Part shown: positions 14,614 to 21,707 of the stretch, in pieces
How positions within the stretch are numbered: position 1 is the stretch's first letter
Layout: every line of letters starts with the position of its first letter
Assembly: GCA_947460575.1 (NCBI GenBank)
Contig: CANHIJ010000029.1
Coordinates: 1-39,333 of the forward strand
DNA: 39,333 nucleotides
Source of the DNA: Verrucomicrobiales bacterium
GTDB taxonomy: Bacteria; Verrucomicrobiota; Verrucomicrobiia; Verrucomicrobiales; V1-33
Direction of reading: 5' to 3'
Program-made: the position numbers and the translations under genes
Notes under the pieces: model-generated
The model's input: the letters and a program-made list of their open reading frames with translations, nothing else
Told to the model about the DNA's origin: nothing
The model's database searches: none

Positions 14614-15681
14614 ATGGGAATGGAACTTTTCAGCCTGCGCCAAATCCGCCAAGCCGCCGCCGAGGCCCCCCGCGCGGCCGCGGCGCACGTGCAAGTCGAG
14701 CGAACCCAGGTGAAGCTGACCAAGAACGGAGCCGAGTTCCTCGAGCTCAAGCTAACGGATGCCACCGACCACGTCGTGCTGCGGGTTTGGGGCGATGCCC
14801 CGGCCTTTGCCCAGGCGCGGGCGTGGGGCCCCGGGGCCTTTATCGCCCTCGAAGGCGAGTGGGCCAGCAGCACCTACGGACTGGAGCCGCGCCAGTGGAC
14901 CGCGCGCGCACTGGACGACGCCGAGCGCCTCGCCCTCCTCGGCGGGCCCGCCGAACTGCGCGCCAAGCAAGCAGCAGACTACGCCTGGATCGCCGACCGC
15001 GTCGACGGCCTCGCCGACCCCCGGCTGCGCGGACTGGGGCGTTTGTTTTTAGAGGAGTACGGCGAGCGCTTTCGCCGCACCGCCGCAGCCCGGGAATACC
15101 ACCACGCCCGCCGCGGCGGACTGGTCGAACACGTGGCCCAAATGATGCGCGCCGCCCAGGCCCTGGCCCGCGTCTACCCCGGCATCAATGCCGACCTCCT
15201 CCTAACGGGAGTGCTTTTCCACGACTGCGGAAAGCTTTGGGAAAATTGCTATGAGCGCGAGGGCTTCACCATGCCCTACACCGATCACGGCGAATTGATG
15301 GGCCACATCCCCATGGGCATTGAGTTAGTAAATCGCCTCTGGCGCCGCCTCTTGGAGGTGGACCCCGCGGCCGCGGCGCCCGAAACCCAGCCCCCAGCGG
15401 AAAGCGTGCGGCTCCACTTGCTGCACCTGATTGGCTCCCACCACGGAGAGCACCAATTCGGCTCGCCGGTGCTGCCGCGGACCCCCGAGGCGATCCTGCT
15501 CCACCACGTCGACAACATCGATGCCAAATTAGAAATGATGGCGGAGACCTATGCCACCGCTTCCCTCCTCGCGCTCAATGTGTTCGAGCGCCGCCGCCCC
15601 CTGCCGGGAAATCCCGTGCGCCCGTTGCCCGGGTTTGCCGCCCCCCCCCGCGGCGAGGAGGACCCCGCCCCCGAGGCCTAG
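14614..15681 (+). CDS. YhaM-like 3'-5' exoribonuclease (OB-fold + HD domain)
   Basis: This 355-residue protein pairs an N-terminal OB-fold-like region (about 25-105, 'ERTQVKLTKNGAEFLELKLTD') with an HD phosphohydrolase domain. HD-type ligands appear as 'EYHHARRGGLVEHVAQM' (H163/H164, H173) and 'TGVLFHDCGKLWE' (H203-D204). Another candidate is the later 'LIGSHHGEHQFGSP'. This order and spacing match YhaM, a 3'-5' exoribonuclease of Firmicutes, found more widely under HD-domain names. RNase activity here is inferred from family likeness. Starts at 14614 and 14620 are both possible. The last ~30 residues are a Pro-rich tail. It follows acylphosphatase closely. Confidence 0.85.
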   Translation: MGMELFSLRQIRQAAAEAPRAAAAHVQVERTQVKLTKNGAEFLELKLTDATDHVVLRVWGDAPAFAQARAWGPGAFIALEGEWASSTYGLEPRQWTARALDDAERLALLGGPAELRAKQAADYAWIADRVDGLADPRLRGLGRLFLEEYGERFRRTAAAREYHHARRGGLVEHVAQMMRAAQALARVYPGINADLLLTGVLFHDCGKLWENCYEREGFTMPYTDHGELMGHIPMGIELVNRLWRRLLEVDPAAAAPETQPPAESVRLHLLHLIGSHHGEHQFGSPVLPRTPEAILLHHVDNIDAKLEMMAETYATASLLALNVFERRRPLPGNPVRPLPGFAAPPRGEEDPAPEA

Positions 15682-15713
15682 AACCCCGCGCGGGACCCCC
15701 TTTCTGATCCGCG

Positions 15714-16823
15714 CTAGGCGGACGCCGCCCCGGCCGGGCCCGCCAACGCCGCCGCGCAGGACTCGACGCATTCCCTAACCAACCCTGGCCCGCGGTAGAT
15801 CAGCCCCGTGTAGATCTGCACCAGGCTGGCTCCCGCTTGGAGTTTATCCACGGCATCGGCCCCGCTCAGGATGCCGCCGACCCCGATGATGGGGAGGGCG
15901 CCGTCGAGATCGCGGGCCAAGGCGGCGATGAAGGCGGTGGCGCGGGCGGTGAGGGGTGCCCCGCTGAGGCCGCCCGCTTCGCCGCTGTGGCGCAGGCCCT
16001 CGGTGCCGACCCGGCTCAGCGTGGTGTTCGTCGCGATGACCCCTTCAAGCCGCTCTTCGGCAAAGATGTGGGCGAGGCGGCGGCGGTGCTCCGGCTCGAG
16101 GTCGGGGGCGATTTTGATAAAAATCGGCACGTGGCGCTGGTGGCGCTGCGCCAGCACCTCCTGCTCGGCGCGCAGGGTGCGCAGCAGGGCCCGGCAGGCT
16201 TCGTCCTGCTGCAGGTCGCGCAGGCCTTTTGTGTTAGGAGAGCTGAGATTGACCGCGACGTAGTCGGCCCAAGTCCAGGCGCCGCGCAAGCCGAGGAGGT
16301 AGTCGTCGGCGGCGCGTTCGTTAGGGGTGTCGGCATTTTTGCCGATATTGACGCCGAGGATGCCGGGGAAGCGGCGGCCCGCGGCGTTGGCTTGGCCTTG
16401 GGCGATGCCGGGGTTGTTGAAGCCCATGCGGTTCACGATGGCTTGGCGCTCCACGAGGCGGAAGAGGCGAGGGCGGGGATTGCCCGGCTGGGGCCGCGGC
16501 GTGAGGGTGCCGATTTCGACGTGGCCGAAGCCGAGGGCGCCGAAGCCGTCGATGCATGCCCCGGCCTTGTCGAGTCCGGCGGCCAGGCCCACGCGGTTAG
16601 GGAAGCGGAGTCCGGCGACGGTGATGGGAGCGGACTCCGCGAGGGGCGGCAGGAGGTGGAGCGCGCCCAGCCGGTCCGCCAGGCGCAGGGCGCGCAGGGT
16701 GGCGTGGTGAGCGGACTCGGCGTCCAACTGAAAAAGGGCCGCGCGGAGCAGCGGCCAGGAGGATTCCAGGGCGGCGCGGGCGACGACAGAATGGCAGGCG
16801 GGTGGAGGCGTGGCAGGGGGCAT
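15714..16823 (-). CDS. pyrD: Dihydroorotate dehydrogenase, quinone-dependent (class 2)
   Basis: This 369-residue protein oxidises dihydroorotate to orotate in pyrimidine synthesis, passing electrons to membrane quinone. The class-2 N-terminal membrane-association helix region is present ('PLLRAALFQLDAESAHHATL'). FMN and active-site motifs are 'GLAAGLDKAGACIDGFGALG', 'NRMGFNNPG' and 'VNLSSPNTKGLRDLQ', where S195 matches the class-2 catalytic base. 'IIGVGGILSGADAVDKL' forms the C-terminal phosphate-binding loop. I chose the ATG at 16823; upstream codons are Arg-rich and unlike the family. It diverges from purC across 89 bp, so pyrimidine and purine genes share an upstream region. Confidence 0.95.
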   Translation of the reverse strand: MPPATPPPACHSVVARAALESSWPLLRAALFQLDAESAHHATLRALRLADRLGALHLLPPLAESAPITVAGLRFPNRVGLAAGLDKAGACIDGFGALGFGHVEIGTLTPRPQPGNPRPRLFRLVERQAIVNRMGFNNPGIAQGQANAAGRRFPGILGVNIGKNADTPNERAADDYLLGLRGAWTWADYVAVNLSSPNTKGLRDLQQDEACRALLRTLRAEQEVLAQRHQRHVPIFIKIAPDLEPEHRRRLAHIFAEERLEGVIATNTTLSRVGTEGLRHSGEAGGLSGAPLTARATAFIAALARDLDGALPIIGVGGILSGADAVDKLQAGASLVQIYTGLIYRGPGLVRECVESCAAALAGPAGAASA

Positions 16824-16912
16824 CTCGACTTGACTGATGCCATGCCGGGGTCTAGTGGCAACCCTTTCCGCGCGTTTTCCCAAGCTCCTCCAACCCCCAC
16901 CTGTTCCCCGGT

Positions 16913-17629
16913 ATGTCACTAGTCTACGAAGGCAAGGCCAAGCGGCTCTTCACCACGGAGGATCCCAATGAACTGCTCATGGAGTTCAAGGACGACGCCA
17001 CCGCCTTCAACGGCGCCAAAAAAGAAGTCTTTGCGAACAAGGGTGCCCTCAACAAGCGCCTCAGCCTGCACCTCTACGAGTTGCTGGAGCGCGACAGCGT
17101 GGCCACCCATTTTGTGCGCGACGACCAGGAAAACACCCTCATCGTGAAGCGGGTCGAGATCATCCCGATTGAGGTCGTGATCCGCAACGTGGTGGCGGGT
17201 AGCCTAGCCAAGCGCACCGGCCTTCCCGAGGGCCACAAGCTGCGCCAGCCCATCATTGAGTGCTATTACAAAAGCGATGAATTGGGCGACCCCATGATCA
17301 ACGACGAGCACATCCGGGAGCTGGCCCTGGCCCGCGGCGACGAGATGGAAAAAATCAAGCGCGCCGCCCTCAAGATCAACCGCACCCTGACTCAATTCTT
17401 CGCCAAGGCCAACCTGACCCTGGTAGACTTCAAATTAGAGTTCGGCCGCCTCTATCCGAACCGCCACAACATCGTCCTCGCCGACGAAATCAGCCCGGAC
17501 ACCTGCCGCCTCTGGGACACCGTCTCCGGCAAGAAGCTGGACAAGGACCGTTTCCGCCAAGACCTCGGCGATGTCGTCGAGGGCTACACCGAAGTTCTCA
17601 CCCGCGTCGAACATGCACTTGCAAGCTGA
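16913..17629 (+). CDS. purC: Phosphoribosylaminoimidazole-succinocarboxamide synthase
   Basis: This 238-residue enzyme joins aspartate to CAIR, using ATP, to make SAICAR in de novo purine synthesis. It reads as a complete bacterial PurC: 'YEGKAKRLF' at the N terminus, 'FKDDATAFNGAKK', the signature 'EVVIRNVVAGSLAKRTG', 'KSDELGDPMINDEHI' and 'LVDFKLEFG'. Length and motif order are typical. The next gene starts 17 bases before this stop codon, so translation of the two is probably coupled. The B. subtilis order purC-purS is reproduced, but purQ and purL are not in the window. Confidence 0.97.
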   Translation: MSLVYEGKAKRLFTTEDPNELLMEFKDDATAFNGAKKEVFANKGALNKRLSLHLYELLERDSVATHFVRDDQENTLIVKRVEIIPIEVVIRNVVAGSLAKRTGLPEGHKLRQPIIECYYKSDELGDPMINDEHIRELALARGDEMEKIKRAALKINRTLTQFFAKANLTLVDFKLEFGRLYPNRHNIVLADEISPDTCRLWDTVSGKKLDKDRFRQDLGDVVEGYTEVLTRVEHALAS

Positions 17630-18065
17630 AGTCATCGGCCGGTTCGACCGCCCCGGGGACGCCAACGCCCTCCTCTACACCCCGCTGGCCGAGACCCTGA
17701 GCGCGCGGCACACCCGCCGCTATGCGGTGGACTACACCGGAGACGAAGCCGCCCTGGTGGCTTTCCTCACCAAAGTCCTAGCCGACTCGGTGAGCCACGA
17801 GCTGCGCACCGGCCCAGAGCCCGCGCTCTCGGGCTTCGCCTTTTTTATCGACTACGGGATGAAGCCAGGCGGGCTGGACCACGAAAAGGAAACCATCCTC
17901 GCCCACCACCGCAGCCTCCCCGACGAGGGCTTCGCGATCACCCAACTCAAGATCAACCACCGGATCTACCTGTTCGGGGAAGCGGGGGCCGCGGCCCTCG
18001 CGGACCGCTTTGTGAAGGACATCGTCAATCCCGCAATCCACACCTGGCAAGTCACCACCGCCTGA
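17613..18065 (+). CDS. purS: PurS-like subunit of FGAM synthase, apparently a fused tandem PurS
   Basis: This 150-residue protein follows purC with a 17-base overlap. PurS is normally about 80 residues and holds PurQ and PurL together in FGAM synthase. The C-terminal half resembles PurS: 'YGMKPGGLDHEKETIL' like a first strand and helix, 'ITQLKINHRIYLF' like the second strand, and 'LADRFVKDIVNPAIHTWQV' like the last helix and strand. The N-terminal half repeats the same strand-helix-strand-helix-strand layout ('RRYAVDYTGDEAALVAFLTKVLAD'), so the protein looks like two PurS units joined. The alignment is by eye and the N-terminal half is diverged. If right, it would replace the PurS homodimer. 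The start at 17613 is fixed by the coupling overlap and by the preceding out-of-family codons. Confidence 0.75.
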   Translation: MHLQAEVIGRFDRPGDANALLYTPLAETLSARHTRRYAVDYTGDEAALVAFLTKVLADSVSHELRTGPEPALSGFAFFIDYGMKPGGLDHEKETILAHHRSLPDEGFAITQLKINHRIYLFGEAGAAALADRFVKDIVNPAIHTWQVTTA

Positions 18066-18068
18066 CCC

Positions 18069-18200
18069 TTAGCGCGGGGCGCTCAGGGGGGCCCGCTGGA
18101 AGAGGGGGAGCGATTTGCGGGCGGATTGGTAGACGCCCCAGCTGAGGGGGGCGATCACCGCGAGCCAAAAGAAAAGCAGCCGGAGCCGAGAGGACTTCAT
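18069..18200 (-). CDS. 43-residue single-helix partner of the OFA transporter (MFS small subunit-like)
   Basis: This short gene starts MKSSRLRLLF and continues through 'FWLAVIAPLSWGVYQSARKS' to 'LPLFQRAPLSAPR' before a TAA. It has one hydrophobic helix with basic residues on both sides. Its ATG overlaps the stop codon of the upstream MFS gene as ATGA, a classic translational coupling. The pattern, a W-G-V-Y-Q-x3-K near the end of a single helix, resembles very small proteins annotated 'MFS transporter small subunit' next to OFA-family antiporters; I recall that family but cannot check it. It ends 3 bp from the convergent purS stop. It is too short for standard ORF cut-offs and would be easily missed. 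Confidence 0.7.
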   Translation of the reverse strand: MKSSRLRLLFFWLAVIAPLSWGVYQSARKSLPLFQRAPLSAPR

Positions 18201-19522
18201 GGGAGGTGGTATTTGGCGGCCACGGGGCGGACCAAGAGATTGCAGACTAGGCCGACGAGCAGGAGCCCCGCCATGAGGGTCAGGGTGAAATTGTAACTTT
18301 GGCCCGGGGGCACCCCAGCCGCTTTTTTAGCTGCGGAAATGCGGTCCACTAGCTGCGGCCCAATCACCGCGGCCATGCTCCAGGCAGTGATGAGGCGGCC
18401 GTGGATGGCGCCGACTTGATAGGTGCCAAAGAGGTCGCGCAGGTACGCTGGGATGGTGGAAAACCCGCCGCCGTACATGGAGATGATGACGCCCGTGACC
18501 AACACAAAGAGCGTTAGGTTGCCCTGCTGCTGGGTCCACGGCACTAACAAATAGAGGGCGGCGCCGAGGGAAAAATACAGCGCGTAGATGCCCTTGCGGC
18601 CGGTGTAGTCGGAGAGGGAGGACCAGACGAAGCGCCCCCCCAAATTGAAGAGCGAAAGGAGGCCGACGTAGCCTGCGGCGGCCGCCGGGGTCACTTTAAA
18701 GAGGTCCTGAATCATGGGAGAAGCCTGGCCGAGGATGCCGATGCCCGCGGTGACATTGAGGCAGAGCACGAGCCAAAGCAGCCAGAACTGGGGGGTCTTC
18801 CAGGCGGTGTCGACGGGGACGCGGAAGGCGGGCGCGGGGGCCCGGGCGGCGGCAGCGGCCCCCGGCGGGGTCCAGTCGGGGGCGGGAACCCGAACAATGA
18901 AGGCGGCGAAGGCCATCATGAGGGCGTAGAGGCCGGCCATGGCCAGGAAGGCTTCTTGGGCGCCCACGCTGGTGGGGCTGCTGAAGCGCTTCATGAGTTC
19001 CTCGGCGAGGGGAGCGCCGATGAGGGCCCCGCCTCCGAAACCCATGATGGCCATGCCCGTGGCCATGCCGGGGCGGTCGGGAAACCATTTCACCAAGGTC
19101 GAAACCGGCGCGATGTAGCCCAAGCCCAGGCCGATGCCTCCCAGCAAGCCGTAGCCCAAATAGAGCAGCCAAATCTGGTGGAACTGCACCGCCAAGGAAG
19201 AGAGCACCAGCCCGCCACAAAAGCAGAGCAAACTCGCCAAAATCACCTTGCGGGGGCCGCTCCGCTCAACCCATTTTCCAAAAAAGGCCGCGGAAAGCCC
19301 CAGGAGGACCAGGGCGATGGAGTAGGCCACCCCGACGTTGACTTCGCTCCAGTCGCCCGGCCCCGGAGCGCTGATGCCGAGGGCCCGGGCGAGCGGCTTT
19401 TTGAAGACGCTGAAGCCGTAGACTTGCCCAATGCACATGTGGGCCGCGATGGCCGCCGGAGGGACCAGCCATCGGTTGAAGCCCGGGGGGGCCACGCTGC
19501 TGGCGCGATCGAGAAAGGACAT
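18197..19522 (-). CDS. OFA-family MFS transporter (oxalate/formate antiporter-like)
   Basis: This 441-residue protein has about 12 membrane helices. OFA features are the N-terminal 'HMCIGQVYGFSVFKKPLARA', the loop 'GKWVERSGPRKVILAS', 'YGLLGGIGLGLGYIAPVSTL' followed by 'VKWFPDRPGMATGMAIMGFG', and 'LFNLGGRFVWSSLSDYTGRK'. OFA transporters exchange small carboxylates such as oxalate, formate, lactate or pyruvate; the substrate here is not known. The start is the ATG at 19522, 8 bp after the cupredoxin stop, so the two are likely one transcript. The stop overlaps the small-subunit start (ATGA). C-terminal 'NLLVRPVAAKYHLP' matches the family ending. Confidence 0.92.
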   Translation of the reverse strand: MSFLDRASSVAPPGFNRWLVPPAAIAAHMCIGQVYGFSVFKKPLARALGISAPGPGDWSEVNVGVAYSIALVLLGLSAAFFGKWVERSGPRKVILASLLCFCGGLVLSSLAVQFHQIWLLYLGYGLLGGIGLGLGYIAPVSTLVKWFPDRPGMATGMAIMGFGGGALIGAPLAEELMKRFSSPTSVGAQEAFLAMAGLYALMMAFAAFIVRVPAPDWTPPGAAAAARAPAPAFRVPVDTAWKTPQFWLLWLVLCLNVTAGIGILGQASPMIQDLFKVTPAAAAGYVGLLSLFNLGGRFVWSSLSDYTGRKGIYALYFSLGAALYLLVPWTQQQGNLTLFVLVTGVIISMYGGGFSTIPAYLRDLFGTYQVGAIHGRLITAWSMAAVIGPQLVDRISAAKKAAGVPPGQSYNFTLTLMAGLLLVGLVCNLLVRPVAAKYHLP

Positions 19523-19530
19523 GCAGCTTT

Positions 19531-20157
19531 TTATTTAGCGGGGCTGGCGGGCTTGGCCTCGGCGGCGCCCAACTTCAGGCTGGGGGCCTTGGCCTCGGCG
19601 GAGACTTCGAGCGCGATCCAGTGCCCGTTTAGGGCGTGGGCGGGGAAACCGCAGGCCAAGGCGTAGTCGCCCGCCTCGTCGGCGAGGAAGTGAAAGTTGC
19701 TCTTGGCGTAGGCGAGTCCCTTGAGGTGGTCTGGCACCGCGCCGCCCTTGAAGTAGGGCTCGGGGACCTGGAGTTTTTTGAGGGAGTCCTTCTCGATCAC
19801 CACCAAGCTGTGCGGGACCGGGCTGGGGTTGATATAGGTGACCTCGACCTCCCAGCCCAGGGGGATGGTGTAGGTGGCATTGCCCTTGGCGTAGCCGTTG
19901 AAGTTCATCCCGTAATTTTCGTCGTTGTAGACCGCGATGACGACCAATTCCACGGTTTTTGGCTTGGCGCTGAGGCGGAGGAAGTCGGCGGCCGTAAGGC
20001 CCTCGATCAATTCCATCTTGCGCCCGGCGCTGGCGGTGGCGGCGTCGCCGTGGTGTTCGTGGGCGGGGGGCGGCGCGGCAGGGTCGGCGGGTTCGGCGGC
20101 GCGAAGCGAAAGGGGAAGCAGCAAAGCGCTGCAGGCGAGGGCGGAGCGGAAGGTCAT
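19531..20157 (-). CDS. Secreted sulfocyanin-like cupredoxin with His in place of the axial Met
   Basis: This 208-residue protein has a signal peptide (about 1-21), a His-containing Ala/Pro linker ('PPAHEHHGD') and a cupredoxin domain (about 70-187). 'YGMNFNGYAKGNATYTIPLG' and 'INPSPVPHSLVVIE' are sulfocyanin-like. Copper ligands are H116, C169 and H174 in 'ACGFPAHALNGHW'. The position five after the second His, Met in sulfocyanins as I recall them, is H179 here. That could change the copper site or abolish electron transfer. Sulfocyanins carry electrons outside the cytoplasm. It sits between a PQQ-type dehydrogenase gene and an OFA transporter gene, suggesting it accepts electrons from the dehydrogenase; this is inferred. 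Confidence 0.85.
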   Translation of the reverse strand: MTFRSALACSALLLPLSLRAAEPADPAAPPPAHEHHGDAATASAGRKMELIEGLTAADFLRLSAKPKTVELVVIAVYNDENYGMNFNGYAKGNATYTIPLGWEVEVTYINPSPVPHSLVVIEKDSLKKLQVPEPYFKGGAVPDHLKGLAYAKSNFHFLADEAGDYALACGFPAHALNGHWIALEVSAEAKAPSLKLGAAEAKPASPAK

Positions 20158-20174
20158 GGGGCGGGTGGGATGAG

Positions 20175-20211
20175 AAAAGCCCGGGGCTGACGGATGGCGT
20201 CAACCCCGGGC
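20175..20211 (-). terminator. Intrinsic terminator-like hairpin after the PQQ dehydrogenase gene
   Basis: On the minus strand an 8-bp stem GCCCGGGG/CCCCGGGC, extended after one mismatch by TGACG/CGTCA, closes a 5-nt loop and is followed by TTTT and TCTC. It lies 46 bp past the dehydrogenase stop and 18 bp before the cupredoxin start. It could end the dehydrogenase transcript or lower read-through into the cupredoxin and transporter genes. The U-tract is short. Confidence 0.65.
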
Positions 20212-20256
20212 AGAAGCCGAGCCCCAGGCGGGGCGCGGCCGGGTGGGCGGGTCGGG

Positions 20257-21591
20257 TTATTTTTTCTGGAGGGGGGCGGTGGCGGCGCCCGCGGGGACTT
20301 TGTCCGCGGGGACCAACTTCCAGAGGGCGCCGCGCTCACCGGTGAAGGGGTCGACGGGGCCGCCGTAGTTGGCGCTGGCGTGGGTCATGTAAATATTACC
20401 GGCTTCGTCTTCGCCGCCGCTGGTGGGGCGGATGGGGGTGTCGAGGTCGAGGAGTTCCTGCATTTGCCAGGTGCCCGCGGCGTCCTTTTGGAGTCCCCAG
20501 ACCTTGCCAGTGCCCCAGTCGGCGGCAAAATAGGTGCCCTCGAGGCCCGGGTAGTCCTTGCCCCGGTAGATCCCTAAGCCGGTGACGCAGATGCCCTGGT
20601 CGACGTGGCTGTACTCCGCGATGGGGAGGACGCCGACGCGGGGGTTGGTCTTTTCGTCTTCAATGGGGAAGGTGTGGCTGCCGCACATGAACTTCCACCC
20701 GTAGTTTTCCCCGCCCTTGCTGCCGGCGGGCTGGAGGTCGATTTCTTCCCAGTGATTTTGCCCGATGTCGGCGATGAAGAGGTCGCCGGTTTTGCGGTCG
20801 AACGAGAAGGTCCAGGGATTGCGGATGCCGTAGGCCCAAATTTCGGGGCGGGCCTTGGGGTGGATTTGGGAGAATTGCTTTTCGGTGACCCCGAAGAGGG
20901 TCATCTGCTGCAAGGGGGTCACGAAAGGGTTGTCCTTGGGGATGGAATAGGCGCGGTCTGGGGTACTGTTTTCCACGTCGATGCGCAGCATTTTGCCCAG
21001 GAGCATATTGAGGTCTTGTCCGGCGCTGAGGACATCGCCTTCCCAGCCGCCGTCGCCGACGCCGATATAGAGGTAGCCGTCGGGGCCGAAGACCATCTTG
21101 CCGCCGTGGTGGTTGCAGTAGGGAAAGTCGATCTGCATGATGACCTTGGCGCTGTCCATGTCGGCCTTGTCCGGATTTTTGGCGGAAACTTTGTACTGCA
21201 CCAGGAGGGTGGCGCCGTTGAACCAGAGGTCGGAGTAGGAGACGTAAAACAGCCCGTTTTCCTTAAATTTGGGGTGGAATTCGATGGCAAAGAGACCCTC
21301 CTCCAAGAAGGAGCTGAGGGTCTTGTCCTTGAGGTCGAGGAAGGGTTTGTCGAGCAACTTGCCGTCCTTGACGATGCGCACCAAGCCGGGGCGCTCGCAC
21401 ACGAAGAGGCGGCCGGAGCCGTCCTTGGGCGCGGTCACGTGGACGGGGTCCACCAAGCCGTCCGCCACTTTGACAAACTGAATCGCGGGAACGCCCGCGA
21501 GCTTGCCGCCGGGTTGCGCGACGGAGGAAACTTCCGCGGAAGCGGTGCAGGCGAGAGCCAGCGCGAGGGTGAGTTGGGGAAGGATTTTCAT
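20257..21591 (-). CDS. PQQ-dependent sugar dehydrogenase-like protein (GSDH family)
   Basis: This 444-residue secreted protein has a signal peptide (about 1-19) and one six-bladed propeller of the glucose/sorbosone dehydrogenase family. Typical motifs are 'VADGLVDPVHVTAPKDGSGR', 'VCERPGLVRIV', 'EEGLFAIEFHPKF' (H106 matches the catalytic His of soluble glucose dehydrogenase), 'NHHGGKMVFGPDGYLYIGVG', 'LNMLLGKMLRIDV', 'YGIRNPWTFSFDR' and 'GDLFIADIGQNHWEEID'. Such enzymes oxidise aldoses with PQQ outside the cytoplasm, though many members are untested. No PQQ synthesis gene is in the window. It starts a minus-strand run with the cupredoxin and OFA transporter, separated from them by a terminator-like hairpin. 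Confidence 0.9.
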   Translation of the reverse strand: MKILPQLTLALALACTASAEVSSVAQPGGKLAGVPAIQFVKVADGLVDPVHVTAPKDGSGRLFVCERPGLVRIVKDGKLLDKPFLDLKDKTLSSFLEEGLFAIEFHPKFKENGLFYVSYSDLWFNGATLLVQYKVSAKNPDKADMDSAKVIMQIDFPYCNHHGGKMVFGPDGYLYIGVGDGGWEGDVLSAGQDLNMLLGKMLRIDVENSTPDRAYSIPKDNPFVTPLQQMTLFGVTEKQFSQIHPKARPEIWAYGIRNPWTFSFDRKTGDLFIADIGQNHWEEIDLQPAGSKGGENYGWKFMCGSHTFPIEDEKTNPRVGVLPIAEYSHVDQGICVTGLGIYRGKDYPGLEGTYFAADWGTGKVWGLQKDAAGTWQMQELLDLDTPIRPTSGGEDEAGNIYMTHASANYGGPVDPFTGERGALWKLVPADKVPAGAATAPLQKK

Positions 21592-21678
21592 GGCGGGGTC
21601 CTGGAAAGAGCGGGCGGGGAACTTTCCTCCGCGAAGCGAAGGCCAAGCCGCCCACCCGACAATATTCGGCCCAACTTA

Positions 21679-21697
21679 CGGCTTCCCCAGGAAGCCG
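21679..21697 (-). terminator. Hairpin just after the ABC1 kinase gene
   Basis: CGGCTTCC-TGG-GGAAGCCG (minus strand) is a perfect 8-bp stem with a 3-nt loop starting 11 bp past the ABC1 kinase stop. Only TAAG follows, so there is no U-tract. It may be a factor-assisted terminator or a 3' end stabiliser. Confidence 0.4.
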
Positions 21698-21707
21698 ACA
21701 AGATTTT

